The position numbers and the translations under genes are program-made. Of a stretch of DNA of 64,000 nt, positions 45,644 through 54,547 are shown piece after piece. Under the pieces are notes generated by a model. The model worked only from the letters and a program-made list of their open reading frames with translations, was not told the DNA's origin and searched no databases. Position 1 is the stretch's first letter; every line of letters starts with the position of its first letter. The DNA is from Candidatus Halocynthiibacter alkanivorans (lineage in GTDB: Bacteria > Pseudomonadota > Alphaproteobacteria > Rhodobacterales > Rhodobacteraceae): NCBI RefSeq assembly GCF_003333265.1, contig NZ_QOLB01000159.1, forward strand, positions 1 through 64,000, in the 5' to 3' direction.

Positions 45644-46773
45644 TGATCGCACCTTTCGGCTTCTCCGCCCCCGCGCGCATCCTGTTTGGCCGTGGCCAGG
45701 CAGAGGCGGCCCCCGCGCTTATCAAAACCCTCGGAACCTCAGTGCTGCTGGTGCATGGTGCCAGCCCGCGCCACGGCGCCCCCCTTACCGCCGCGCTGCG
45801 TGATCTTGGCTGTATCGTGACCTGCCTTTCCTGCGCCTCAGAGCCGGACCTGGCCATGTTAGAGACCGCAATCGCTGCTGCCGGCCAGCCCGACGTGGTG
45901 GTTGCCATCGGTGGTGGCGCGGTGCTCGACATGGGCAAGGCGCTCGCCGCGCTGATCCCGGCGCCCGGCCCGGTGATGCGCTATCTCGAAGTGGTGGGCG
46001 AAGGGCGGCGGCTGGAAGTCGCGCCCTTGCCTTTTGTCGCCATGGCCACCACGTCGGGCACCGGCGCCGAAGTTACCAAAAACGCCGTCATCGGCGTGCC
46101 CGAAGCCGGGCGCAAAGTCAGCCTGCGCGACAACCGCATGCTGGCGGATCTGGCCATTACCGATCCTGCGCTGACCGACGGCTGCCCCAAATCTGTGACG
46201 CTCGCCAGCGGTCTGGACGCGGTGACCCAGGTGATCGAGCCCTATATCTCCAGCAAGTCCAACCCGATGACGGACGCGCTCTGCCGGACCGCCATCCCGA
46301 TGGGTCTCAGCGCGCTGCGTCAGCTAATGCAGGGCGAAGACCGTACTGCGCGCGATCAGATGTCCTATGTCTCGCTCTGCGGTGGCCTCGCTCTGGCCAA
46401 TTCAGGCCTGGGCGCGGTGCATGGTCTGGCCGGGGTGATTGGCGGCCAATGTGGCGCCGCCCATGGCGCGGTCTGCGGTGTGCTGCTGCCCCATGTGCTG
46501 CGGACCAATGAGCAGGCGGATCCGGACAATGGCCGCATTAAAGAGGTGCGCGGCTGGATCGCCGCCGCCTTTGACGTCGCCCCGGATCAGGCCCTTGACG
46601 CCCTGGCCGCGTTTTCCGCTCAAAACGGGTTGCTAAAACTCTCGCAAATGGGGCTGGCAACCGCGGACCATCAAACCGTGGCCGAAGCCGCCGGTGCCTC
46701 TTCGTCGATGCGCGGCAACCCGGTACCGCTGTCGGTGGTTCAGTTGATCAACGTGCTTGTTCAGGCGGGTTAG
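45643..46773 (+). CDS. Iron-containing alcohol dehydrogenase
   Basis: A 376-residue group III dehydrogenase. The NAD(P)-binding VAIGGGAVLDMGKA and metal-binding segments AVHGLAGVIGG and GAAHGAVCGVLLPH (His ligands) are intact. Coupled to glpK by one-base overlap, it could oxidise glycerol or 1,3-propanediol-like polyols, or act on another alcohol; maleylacetate-reductase-like activity cannot be excluded. The glycerol link is inferred from context. Confidence 0.88.
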   Translation: MIAPFGFSAPARILFGRGQAEAAPALIKTLGTSVLLVHGASPRHGAPLTAALRDLGCIVTCLSCASEPDLAMLETAIAAAGQPDVVVAIGGGAVLDMGKALAALIPAPGPVMRYLEVVGEGRRLEVAPLPFVAMATTSGTGAEVTKNAVIGVPEAGRKVSLRDNRMLADLAITDPALTDGCPKSVTLASGLDAVTQVIEPYISSKSNPMTDALCRTAIPMGLSALRQLMQGEDRTARDQMSYVSLCGGLALANSGLGAVHGLAGVIGGQCGAAHGAVCGVLLPHVLRTNEQADPDNGRIKEVRGWIAAAFDVAPDQALDALAAFSAQNGLLKLSQMGLATADHQTVAEAAGASSSMRGNPVPLSVVQLINVLVQAG

Positions 46774-46780
46774 AGCCTGA

Positions 46781-48427
46781 TCACACCCCTTCCAGGATCC
46801 AGCGCGCCGCTTTTTCCGCGATCATCAATGTCGGCGCGTTGGTATTGCCGCTGGTGATATTTGGCATGACGGAAGCATCCACCACCCGCAGACCGGCGAC
46901 ACCGCGCACCCGGCAATGGCTGTCACAGACCGCCATCGGATCATCCTCGCGGCCCATTTTGGCGGTGCCGACCGGGTGGAAGATTGTGGTGGCAATGTCG
47001 CCCGCCAACCGCGTCAGCTCTTCATCGCTCTGGTATTGCACCCCAGGTTTGAACTCTTCCGGCGCATATTGTGCCAGCGCCGGCTGCGCCACGATCTCGC
47101 GCACCTGACGCAGGCTGTCGGCGGCGATTTTACGGTCCGCGTCTGTCGACAGGTAATTGGGTGCAATAAGCGGCGCGTCTGCCGGGTCAGACGAGGCAAT
47201 CTTTACCGTGCCGCGCGAAGTGGGGTTCAGGTTGCAGACAGAGACGGTAAAGGCCGGAAAAGAATGCAGCGGCTGACCAAAGGCCTCCAGACTCAGCGGC
47301 TGCACATGGTATTCCAGATTGGGGTGGGCCTGCCCCGGGTCTGAGCGGGTAAAGGCGCCAAGCTGACTCGGTGCCATCGACATTGGCCCCGACCGCTTCA
47401 GCGCATATTCCAGCCCGATTTTGGCTTTGCCCCAGAGCGAACCCGCCATTGTGTTCAGGCTTTTGGCGCCTTTGAACTTATAGACCGCGCGGATCTGCAG
47501 ATGGTCCTGCAGGTTGGCGCCAACACCGGGCAGATCCTGTTTCACCTCAACGCCCACCGCGTGCAGGTGCGCGGCCGGGCCAATGCCGGAGAGCTGCAGT
47601 ATCTTGGGTGAATTGATTGCGCCGGCAGCCAGGATCACCTCGCCTGCACTCAGGGAGATCCGTTGCTCTCCCTCGCGTATTTCGACCCCAACACAGCTTA
47701 AACTGTCGGCGTTCTCAAGCAACAGCCGGGTGACTTCGACGCCGGTCCGCACGGTCAGATTGCGCCGCGATTTTATGCCGCGCAAAAACGCTTTGGAACT
47801 GTTCCAGCGCCAGCCACTGCGTTGATTGACCTCGAAATAGCCGATGCCCAGGTTGTCACCGCTGTTGAAATCCGCGGTTTTTGGCACTCCGGACTGAACC
47901 GCGGCCTCTGAGAACGCGTCCAGAATTTGCCAGCGGAGCCGTTGTTTTTCGATGCGCCATTCACCGCCATGCCCATGCAGATCGGAAAAACGGCTATTGC
48001 CCTGAGCCGGATCGCTGTCATCCAGCCGGTAATGATCCTCATGGGCTTTGAAATCTTCCAGCACCTGGTCCCAGCCCCAGGACTTATCTGCCAGCGTCCC
48101 GGCCCAGCCGTCATAATCGCGGGCCTGGCCGCGCATATAGATCATGCCGTTGATCGAGGAACAGCCGCCCAGCGTCTTGCCACGCGGATAAAGCAACGCG
48201 CGGCCGTTCAACCCTGCCGTCGCCTGGGTTTTATACATCCAGTCGGTGCGCTTGTTGCCGATGCAATAAAGATAACCCACCGGGATGTGGATCCAGGGAT
48301 AGCTGTCACGCGGCCCGGCTTCGATCAGCAACACGGATTTCGAGGGGTCTGCTGACAGGCGGTTGGCCAGCAAACAGCCCGCGGTTCCGGCGCCGACGAT
48401 GATGTAATCAAATCGTTTTTTATGCAT
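46781..48427 (-). CDS. GMC-family oxidoreductase (choline/alcohol dehydrogenase type)
   Basis: A 548-residue FAD enzyme. The Rossmann motif YIIVGAGTAGCLLANRL is near residue 8, GGCSSINGMIYMRGQ is the GMC signature, and the C-terminal HPVGTAKMG holds the catalytic His. ATG at 48427 has GGAGGGG just upstream. Family members oxidise choline, glucose or aliphatic alcohols. No betB or betI is near, so choline is not specially supported. It converges on the alcohol dehydrogenase with seven bases between stops. Confidence 0.9.
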   Translation of the reverse strand: MHKKRFDYIIVGAGTAGCLLANRLSADPSKSVLLIEAGPRDSYPWIHIPVGYLYCIGNKRTDWMYKTQATAGLNGRALLYPRGKTLGGCSSINGMIYMRGQARDYDGWAGTLADKSWGWDQVLEDFKAHEDHYRLDDSDPAQGNSRFSDLHGHGGEWRIEKQRLRWQILDAFSEAAVQSGVPKTADFNSGDNLGIGYFEVNQRSGWRWNSSKAFLRGIKSRRNLTVRTGVEVTRLLLENADSLSCVGVEIREGEQRISLSAGEVILAAGAINSPKILQLSGIGPAAHLHAVGVEVKQDLPGVGANLQDHLQIRAVYKFKGAKSLNTMAGSLWGKAKIGLEYALKRSGPMSMAPSQLGAFTRSDPGQAHPNLEYHVQPLSLEAFGQPLHSFPAFTVSVCNLNPTSRGTVKIASSDPADAPLIAPNYLSTDADRKIAADSLRQVREIVAQPALAQYAPEEFKPGVQYQSDEELTRLAGDIATTIFHPVGTAKMGREDDPMAVCDSHCRVRGVAGLRVVDASVMPNITSGNTNAPTLMIAEKAARWILEGV

Positions 48428-48451
48428 AATCCCCTCCGCACCGCAGGTTAG

Positions 48452-48475
48452 GATGGCGGTGCGAAAAACGCCATC
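48452..48475. promoter_or_regulatory. Inverted repeat between GMC gene and crcB pair
   Basis: GATGGCG (48452-48458) and CGCCATC (48469-48475) form a 7-bp stem with a 10-base loop in the divergent promoter region. It could be an operator or a leader hairpin. It does not match the fluoride riboswitch fold. Confidence 0.4.
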
Positions 48476-48540
48476 ACTGAATGCAGCCCGCTTGACAGCC
48501 TGGCGCCAGGTTGCAACATCTGGGGCGAAAGCGAGGGGCA

Positions 48541-48903
48541 ATGATCTGGATAGCGGTGTTTTTTGGCGGGGCGCTCGGCACCTGGCTGCGGCTGAACCTT
48601 GTGGTGCTAAGCGCCGGTGCCGGGGTGTTCAGCGCCACGTTTGTGGTGAATATACTCGCTTGTTTGCTGCTCGGCTGGCTCTTTGGCAAACGCGAAAACA
48701 TGTCGCCCAATATGCTGGGGTTTGCCCTCGTTGGGTTTTGCGGCGGGCTGTCGACGTTTTCCTCCTTTGCAGCCGGATTAGTCTCTTATTCTGCCAGCGC
48801 AGGCACCGCGCTCGCGCTGGTCAGCGCCGGGGTGGAGATCGCCGCCGGACTGTTTGCGGCCATGGCCGGCGGCTGGCTGGCGCAGCAAAGGGCGCGGCTG
48901 TGA
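48541..48903 (+). CDS. crcB1: Fluoride channel CrcB/Fluc, subunit 1
   Basis: A 120-residue four-helix membrane protein of the Fluc/CrcB family. The pore motif GFCGGLSTFSSFA and GALGTWLR at helix 1 are typical. It exports fluoride as a dual-topology dimer. ATG at 48541 follows GAGGGG; a longer in-frame start at 48511 is less likely. It overlaps the second crcB by one base. Confidence 0.92.
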   Translation: MIWIAVFFGGALGTWLRLNLVVLSAGAGVFSATFVVNILACLLLGWLFGKRENMSPNMLGFALVGFCGGLSTFSSFAAGLVSYSASAGTALALVSAGVEIAAGLFAAMAGGWLAQQRARL

Positions 48904-49253
48904 TGTTGCAGCTCCTATTTGCCCTGGGCGGCGGGCTCGGGGCTGTGGCGCGGTTTGGCGCCGGCCATCTGTTGCCGCAGCGCTGGCCACTGGCCACTCT
49001 GGTTGTCAATGTGACCGGCTCGTTTCTGCTGGGTGCGCTGTTGGCAGAGGTCGCGGCGCAACCGGGCTACCTCCGGCAGTTGCTGATCGGATTTACCGGC
49101 GGTTTCACCACGTTTTCCACTTTTGCCACCCAGACGCTGAACCTGGGCCAGGACCACGCGCTGCGCTACAGGCTGCCTCTGGCTTTGGCCAATGTGGTGC
49201 TGAATCTTGCTGGCAGTGTCGCGGCGTTCCGGCTCGGTATGGCGTTGTCCTGA
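48903..49253 (+). CDS. crcB2: Fluoride channel CrcB/Fluc, subunit 2
   Basis: A 116-residue paralogue of the preceding gene. GFTGGFTTFSTFATQT is the matching pore motif and GLGAVARFG the helix-1 motif. The TGATG overlap with crcB1 suggests equal expression and a heterodimer. It ends 31 bp before the convergent phosphatidyltransferase stop. Confidence 0.92.
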   Translation: MLQLLFALGGGLGAVARFGAGHLLPQRWPLATLVVNVTGSFLLGALLAEVAAQPGYLRQLLIGFTGGFTTFSTFATQTLNLGQDHALRYRLPLALANVVLNLAGSVAAFRLGMALS

Positions 49254-49283
49254 TGCGGGCAGGGCGCGCACAGGGCGCCGGTG

Positions 49284-49889
49284 TCAGGCGGTGCCGAACA
49301 CTTTACGCGCCAGCAACACCCGGTTGATGCCGGTGACAAAACACAACACCGCGAAAATCCAGGCCAGCGGCACAAACCAGGCCGGAAACAGGCAGATCAG
49401 CACAAAAAAGCCGATGGTCTCGGCGCCTTCCAGCAGCCCTCTGCTGAAATAGAGCGACTTGCTTTCTGCGACCCTGGATTTATGTTTTTCCGCCAGAATT
49501 GCATAGCCCACATTGCTGGTGCCATTGGCGTAGAAACTGGTCAGCAGGAAGGCGCCGGCGGCGCCATTGCTCGCGGGGTCAAACCAGACAAATGCCATCG
49601 GAATGGCGCCATAAAACAGAAAATCACAGGTGACATCGAGGTAGCTGCCAAAGTCGGTGGGCCGGGTGGCACGGGCGACTGCGCCGTCCAGCCCGTCGGC
49701 CACGCGCGACAGCAGCAGAATAATCAGTCCGGCGCCGAATTGACCATTGGCAATGAATCCCGCGGACACCAGCCCCAGCGCCAGACCGGCCAGGGTTATG
49801 CCGTCGGCCGTCGCGCCCATTGCGGCCAGTTTGCGGCCCTGCCAGTCAAGCGCCGGGTCAATGAGTTTTCGGATCTGAGTGTCAAACAT
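49284..49889 (-). CDS. CDP-alcohol phosphatidyltransferase family protein
   Basis: A 201-residue membrane enzyme. The catalytic motif DGx2DGx2ARx8Gx3Dx3D is complete in VADGLDGAVARATRPTDFG and the SYLDVTCD that follows. Such enzymes join CDP-diacylglycerol to an alcohol to make phospholipids; this one is related to the PgsA/PIS group but the alcohol is unknown. ATG at 49889 is chosen over a GTG at 49925. Confidence 0.88.
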   Translation of the reverse strand: MFDTQIRKLIDPALDWQGRKLAAMGATADGITLAGLALGLVSAGFIANGQFGAGLIILLLSRVADGLDGAVARATRPTDFGSYLDVTCDFLFYGAIPMAFVWFDPASNGAAGAFLLTSFYANGTSNVGYAILAEKHKSRVAESKSLYFSRGLLEGAETIGFFVLICLFPAWFVPLAWIFAVLCFVTGINRVLLARKVFGTA

Positions 49890-49976
49890 GGCCGGACATT
49901 GCGCTGATCCGGCAGCGAATGTCACGGCACAACTTCACAGCATTACGCCATCTGACCGCTTTGTGAGCCCGCGTGT

Positions 49977-51368
49977 TCAGCGGCGCAGATTAAACAGAGC
50001 CAGCAAACGGGCCTGACGCTGAAACGGCGGGCGGTCTGAGGGTGTTTCATTTTGCTTCATCAGCCGCAGCGCCAGCAGCGTGGAGCCGAGGCCAAAAATC
50101 AAACCGCCGCTATAGGCGCCGATCAACACCCCCGGCGCGCCAAACCAGGCCGCCCCCAGCAGAGCAAAGGGAATGGTGCCCAGGGTGTGCCGGCCCCAGT
50201 TGATCCAGGTGGAATAAAATGGATGGCCCAGGTTGTTATAGGCCGCATTAGAGACGAACATCAGCCCGTTGAAGAAAAATGCCAGCGCCAGCGGGCCGCA
50301 GAACAGGTAGATCAGCGTCAGGGTCATGCCTTCGGCGTTGAACAGACCGGCGATCGGGTCGCGCAGCAGGAACAAAAGCAGCGACATGCCAACGACAAAC
50401 AGCGCCGCAAACAGCGCCGCCGAAGCAAAAGCAGTGCGCACCCGGTCATGGCGTCCGGCGCCAAAATTCTGCCCGATGATCGGCCCGACCGCACCAGAAA
50501 GCGCAAACAGTGCGCCAAAGGATATTGGCACCAGCCGGCCGATGATCGCCATGCCGGCGATGGCCTCTTCGCCAAACTGGGCCATAGTGCGGGTGATAAA
50601 GGCCTGGCCGACCGGCGTGGCCAGCTGGGTCAGGATCGCCGGGATCGCGATGGCGGCAATGGCAGGGAAATCGACGCCGAATTCTTCCCGGCTTGGTTTT
50701 GCAAAACCGCCGTGGTAGCGCAGGATCGGCAGCACCGACATCACCGCAATCGCCACGCGCGAGGCCACTGAAGCCAGCGCTGCGCCGGTCAGATCAAGCC
50801 CGAATCCAAAGATCAGCACCGGATCCAGCGCCGCATTCACCGCCCCGGCCGCAAGTGTGGCAAACATCGCGCGCTTGGCATCACCATGGGCGCGCAGGAT
50901 CGCGCCCCCCACCATTCCGATCAGCAACAAGGGCAGCGAGGGCACAATGATGCGCAGATAAGAGACCGCCAGATCCAGTGTTTCGCCACTGGCGCCCAAA
51001 AATGCGGTCAATGGGCGGATATAGACCCAGACCAGCGCCGCAAACACAGCGCCAAAGATCACCCCGTAGAGCAGCGAAGTGGCGGCGCGGCGTTGTGCCA
51101 TCTGCACGTCTCCCGCGCCCAGGGCGCGCGCCACCAGAGAGCCGGCCGCGATCGCCATGCCTATGCCAAAAGACGTGGTGAAAAACAGGATCGCCCCGGC
51201 ATAGCCCACTGCTGCCGCCAGTTCGGACTTGCCCAGCATTGAGATAAAAATCATGTCGACAAAATCGACCAGGAACAGCGACATCAGCCCGACCGAGGCG
51301 GTCAGTGACATCACCGAAACATGGCGGAACAAATTGCCCTCCAGAAATTTTGCCTGTTCAGCCGCCAT
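49977..51368 (-). CDS. MATE family multidrug efflux transporter
   Basis: A 463-residue protein with twelve hydrophobic segments arranged as two similar halves. LFLVDFVDMIFISMLG at helix 1 and PILTQLATPVGQAF at helix 7 are typical MATE entry points. It would export cationic compounds using sodium or protons. ATG at 51368 is used; the upstream 32 codons to a more distal start lack a ribosome-binding site. Confidence 0.9.
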   Translation of the reverse strand: MAAEQAKFLEGNLFRHVSVMSLTASVGLMSLFLVDFVDMIFISMLGKSELAAAVGYAGAILFFTTSFGIGMAIAAGSLVARALGAGDVQMAQRRAATSLLYGVIFGAVFAALVWVYIRPLTAFLGASGETLDLAVSYLRIIVPSLPLLLIGMVGGAILRAHGDAKRAMFATLAAGAVNAALDPVLIFGFGLDLTGAALASVASRVAIAVMSVLPILRYHGGFAKPSREEFGVDFPAIAAIAIPAILTQLATPVGQAFITRTMAQFGEEAIAGMAIIGRLVPISFGALFALSGAVGPIIGQNFGAGRHDRVRTAFASAALFAALFVVGMSLLLFLLRDPIAGLFNAEGMTLTLIYLFCGPLALAFFFNGLMFVSNAAYNNLGHPFYSTWINWGRHTLGTIPFALLGAAWFGAPGVLIGAYSGGLIFGLGSTLLALRLMKQNETPSDRPPFQRQARLLALFNLRR

Positions 51369-51729
51369 GATGCGCCCCTTTCTTAATCCGTCGCTATCTG
51401 AACAGAGATGCGCCGTGCCGCCAAGCCGTGATCGCTGCAGGGGCTTCTGTGCAGGGACGCACAACCCGGCGCGCTCGCGCGCGGCGCTGAAGGATCTCCG
51501 GCTGGTGCGGCTGTATTGGCAGCGGGAGCTGATGGCGGACAGTGCGCCGCCGGACGTGGAAAAGCTGCAGCGCCACTTGCAGCATCTTGCCGGTGTGAGA
51601 CAGGATTAAATACCCGATTACACTTCCGCCCCCGGGCGGGCCGGTTCGGGCTGGCACCTGCCGTTCCCGCCTTCCAATTTATTCTGCCTAATTCTATAAG
51701 TATTAAAACCAGGGCGGTATCAGGGTCAT
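51369..51729. other. Intergenic region, possible small unresolved ORF
   Basis: A 361-bp gap between divergent genes. A plus-strand frame ends at 51609 with RLYWQRELMADSAPPDVEKL-like residues but lacks a convincing start. No RNA or repeat recognised. Confidence 0.35.
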
Positions 51730-52608
51730 ATGATCATTTCTATTCATATCGGCATGCATTGCTGCCACGAGAGCCTGCTGCTGCAATCTCTGAAAAAGAA
51801 CCGCGGTCTGTTTGAGCGCGAAAACGTGGCTTTTCCCGCGCCATGGTCTTACCGCAGCTTGTTGGACAATGTGGTGAAACGTCTGGAGGGCGCCGCCGCC
51901 GGGGATGCGGCACAGGACCTCGTCTTTGATACGTTGCTGCAACGGGACGATGTGGGGCGGCTGATCCTGACCGATCCCAATTTTGCCTGTGTGCCCGATT
52001 ATATATTCCGTAGCAGTATGCTGTATGACCGGGTCGGGGAAAAAACTGCAGCGTTGCGCAATCTGTTTCCCGGTCACCCGGTGGAATTGTTCATGTCGAT
52101 CCGCAATCCGGCGACCTTTATCCCGGATGCGATGAAGGTGAACAACAAGCAGCGCGATTATGGCACGTTCATGCGTAACACCGATCCGGCGTCGCTGCTG
52201 TGGTCCGATGTGGTTACACGTATCCGCGACGCGGTGCCCGACGCGCCGCTGACGGTGTGGAGTGATGAAGACACCCCGTTTGTCTGGGGCCAGGTGATCC
52301 GCGAGATCGCCGGTCTGGACCCCAAAACCGAGGTGGGCGGTGGCTTTGATGTGCTGGAAGAAGTGTTGCTGCCCGAAGGGCTGACGCGGCTGCAATCCTA
52401 TCTGAAACAGCATCAGCCGCAGAACGAAATGCAGTTGCGGCGCATCATCGCGGCCTTTCTGGACAAATATGTCCGCGAGGAGGCGCTGGAGACCGAGATC
52501 GAACTTCCGGGCTGGACGGTGAAACTGGTGGAGCAGATGACCGAGCGCTATGAAGACGACCTCTTTGCGATCCAGCGCATTCCCGGGGTCAATTTCCTGG
52601 CGCCATAA
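51730..52608 (+). CDS. Sulfotransferase-like conserved hypothetical protein
   Basis: A 292-residue soluble protein. Its opening IISIHIGMHCCHESLLLQSL resembles the HIGxHKTxTxxLQ loop of the two sulfotransferase-like proteins at 12932-14909, and LFMSIRNPATFIPDAM sits where the 3'-phosphate segment is expected. The loop lacks the Lys-Thr of true PAPS binding (CCHES instead of KTGTS), so catalysis is uncertain. The gene stands alone. Function is unknown. Confidence 0.7.
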   Translation: MIISIHIGMHCCHESLLLQSLKKNRGLFERENVAFPAPWSYRSLLDNVVKRLEGAAAGDAAQDLVFDTLLQRDDVGRLILTDPNFACVPDYIFRSSMLYDRVGEKTAALRNLFPGHPVELFMSIRNPATFIPDAMKVNNKQRDYGTFMRNTDPASLLWSDVVTRIRDAVPDAPLTVWSDEDTPFVWGQVIREIAGLDPKTEVGGGFDVLEEVLLPEGLTRLQSYLKQHQPQNEMQLRRIIAAFLDKYVREEALETEIELPGWTVKLVEQMTERYEDDLFAIQRIPGVNFLAP

Positions 52609-52735
52609 GCCGAAGTCGGGTCTGATCAGAGCGCCTGAAATACCAGGGCAGGGGCTCCGGTTGAGCATGGGCCGTGCCCATTCAGTGTTGAAAATATCAA
52701 TCCAGACCATGCCGGCGTTACAGCCCGCAGCCCAT

Positions 52736-52764
52736 AAAGGGCCGCAATTTACGGCCCTTTTGTT
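52736..52764 (+). terminator. Rho-independent terminator
   Basis: AAAGGGCCG (52736-52744) and CGGCCCTTT (52752-52760) form a 9-bp stem with a seven-base loop and run into TTTTG. Almost symmetric, it can serve the sulfotransferase-like gene on the plus strand and the multicopper oxidase on the minus strand. Confidence 0.85.
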
Positions 52765-52792
52765 CGCTTAAATCAGGCCCCTCCGGGCGACG

Positions 52793-54247
52793 TCAGATCT
52801 GATAAATAAAGACGCGGCCCATACCGGCTTCCGCGTGATAGAGATTGTGGCAATGGAAAATCCAGCGCCCCGGGTTGTCGGCGATAAACTCAAAACTCAG
52901 CGTCTCTTTTGGCGCCACATTGACCGTATGTTTCAGCGGGATCAGATCCGCATCCGCCCCGGGCGCCAGAACCCGGAAAAAATGCCCGTGCAGGTGCATC
53001 GGGTGCCACATGCCGGTCTCATTGCGCATGGTGACCCGCACCCGTTCGCCTTCTTTGATGAAATAGTTCTCGCCCTCACCATAGGGTTTGCCGTCGATCC
53101 CCCAGGCGTACTTGCTCATATCCCCGGTCAGGGTCATGTCGATCTGATGCAGCGGACCCTCAGGCAGCACTGTTGAGGTCAGGCTGCGCATGTCACTGTA
53201 GGCCAGGCTTTTGGGCCCCCAGACCGGCAGTTCCAGATCGGCCACCGCAGCGGCGCCGGCGGTGTGCAGGACACCCACCGCCTGGCCGGACCCGTCCTGG
53301 GCCATCGCATGCAGGGTAAAGGCGCCGGGTTTCTGAATGGTGACGATGACATCATAGGTCTCGCCCATGCCGATCAGCAGATTGTCGATCTCCAGCAGTT
53401 CCACTGGCAGCCCGTCCACGTGGGACAGCATCATCTTGTGATCGGCGAGCATGACCTTGAACAGGGTCGAGGCGCCGGCGCCGATGATGCGCAACCGGAT
53501 CTTTTCGCCCACGGAAACCTCACCGCTCCAGGGTGCATTATTGCCTTTGCCGTTCATCAGGAAACTGGGGTATTTCACATCCGACAGATCGGGCTTTTCC
53601 GCCATACCCATACCGGACATCATGTCTTCGCCTTCTTTCAGCTCTTCCATGACGCTTTCAACGTCTTCATGCAGCCAGTCCGACAGGAAAATGACAAAGT
53701 CACGGTCATAATCGTGCACCTCATTTTCCGCCTCAATGATAAAGGGGCCGGCGCTGCCAACCTGTTCCTGCAGCCCGGAGTGGGAATGGTACCAGTAGGT
53801 GCCGCTTTGCAGCAGCGGGAATTCAGAGACGAGGATCTCTTTGGGCGCAATCGCGGTATGGGATACACCGGGCACGCCGTCCATCACCGCCGGCAACAGC
53901 AGACCGTGCCAGTGAATGCTGGTCTCTTCCCCGTCCAGATGGTTCTCGACCTGGGCGCGGAACATCTCGCCTTCGCGCATGCGGATTTCCGGTCCGGGGA
54001 AGGTGCCGTTCACCGTCAGGGCCTTCATAGATTTTTCACCGTCAGGATTGAGATCGGTGTCCAAAATTTTCAGCAGGTAATTCACTTTGCGCGGCTTGGG
54101 AATGAGCGAAGAAACGGCGCTGGAGGAGGCCAGCGACGTGCGAGCCGCTGCGGTCTGTGCCTGCACGGCCTGACCGGCGCCGATCACGCCGGCTCCCAGA
54201 CCGGCGGCGCCGGCAAAAAGTACGTTTCTACGATTGATCATTGTCAT
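52793..54247 (-). CDS. Multicopper oxidase
   Basis: A 484-residue periplasmic copper enzyme exported by the Tat path (R6-R7 in MTMINRRNVLFAGAAG). All four copper-binding His motifs are seen: SIHWHG, YHSHSG, HPMHLHGHFF and HCHNLYHAEAGMG. The Met after the last motif gives a type 1 copper axial ligand. It may detoxify Cu(I) or oxidise phenols or metals. No copper-exporting ATPase is adjacent. Confidence 0.92.
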   Translation of the reverse strand: MTMINRRNVLFAGAAGLGAGVIGAGQAVQAQTAAARTSLASSSAVSSLIPKPRKVNYLLKILDTDLNPDGEKSMKALTVNGTFPGPEIRMREGEMFRAQVENHLDGEETSIHWHGLLLPAVMDGVPGVSHTAIAPKEILVSEFPLLQSGTYWYHSHSGLQEQVGSAGPFIIEAENEVHDYDRDFVIFLSDWLHEDVESVMEELKEGEDMMSGMGMAEKPDLSDVKYPSFLMNGKGNNAPWSGEVSVGEKIRLRIIGAGASTLFKVMLADHKMMLSHVDGLPVELLEIDNLLIGMGETYDVIVTIQKPGAFTLHAMAQDGSGQAVGVLHTAGAAAVADLELPVWGPKSLAYSDMRSLTSTVLPEGPLHQIDMTLTGDMSKYAWGIDGKPYGEGENYFIKEGERVRVTMRNETGMWHPMHLHGHFFRVLAPGADADLIPLKHTVNVAPKETLSFEFIADNPGRWIFHCHNLYHAEAGMGRVFIYQI

Positions 54248-54547
54248 TGTTGTGGTCCTTCATTGTCTTCCCGCTACAAGAAAGGAACCCAGGCGATCAC
54301 AAACAACCTGTTGTTTCATCACCTTTTTTTGACAAGTCGTGACAGGGCTTCGCCGCGCTCCAATACAGGCGCGCCCGCAGCACCTCAGGTGCCCGGACCA
54401 GGGTCGAGCGACCGGAACAAAACGACAATTAGTGTCGCGCCGCCGCCTGAGCCGGGGTATGAATCCGTCAGGGTTTTGTTGGCGGGCGGCGTTCAGATCT
54501 GCCTGACTGATGCCTGTGACTTGCATGCAAATGCCGCCATCAGGATT
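54248..54547. other. Intergenic region between DeoR regulator and multicopper oxidase
   Basis: A 300-bp stretch downstream of the DeoR gene and upstream of the oxidase. It contains the oxidase promoter; TTGACA on the plus strand at about 54329 is not in its direction. No gene seen. Confidence 0.4.

Noticed and set aside
48428-48540. Possible fluoride riboswitch before crcB
   Set aside because: An inverted repeat is present, but the conserved GGnGATGG and pseudoknot elements of the crcB motif RNA could not be fitted.
51394-51657. Small frames on both strands upstream of the MATE gene
   Set aside because: No convincing start, ribosome-binding site or family motif.
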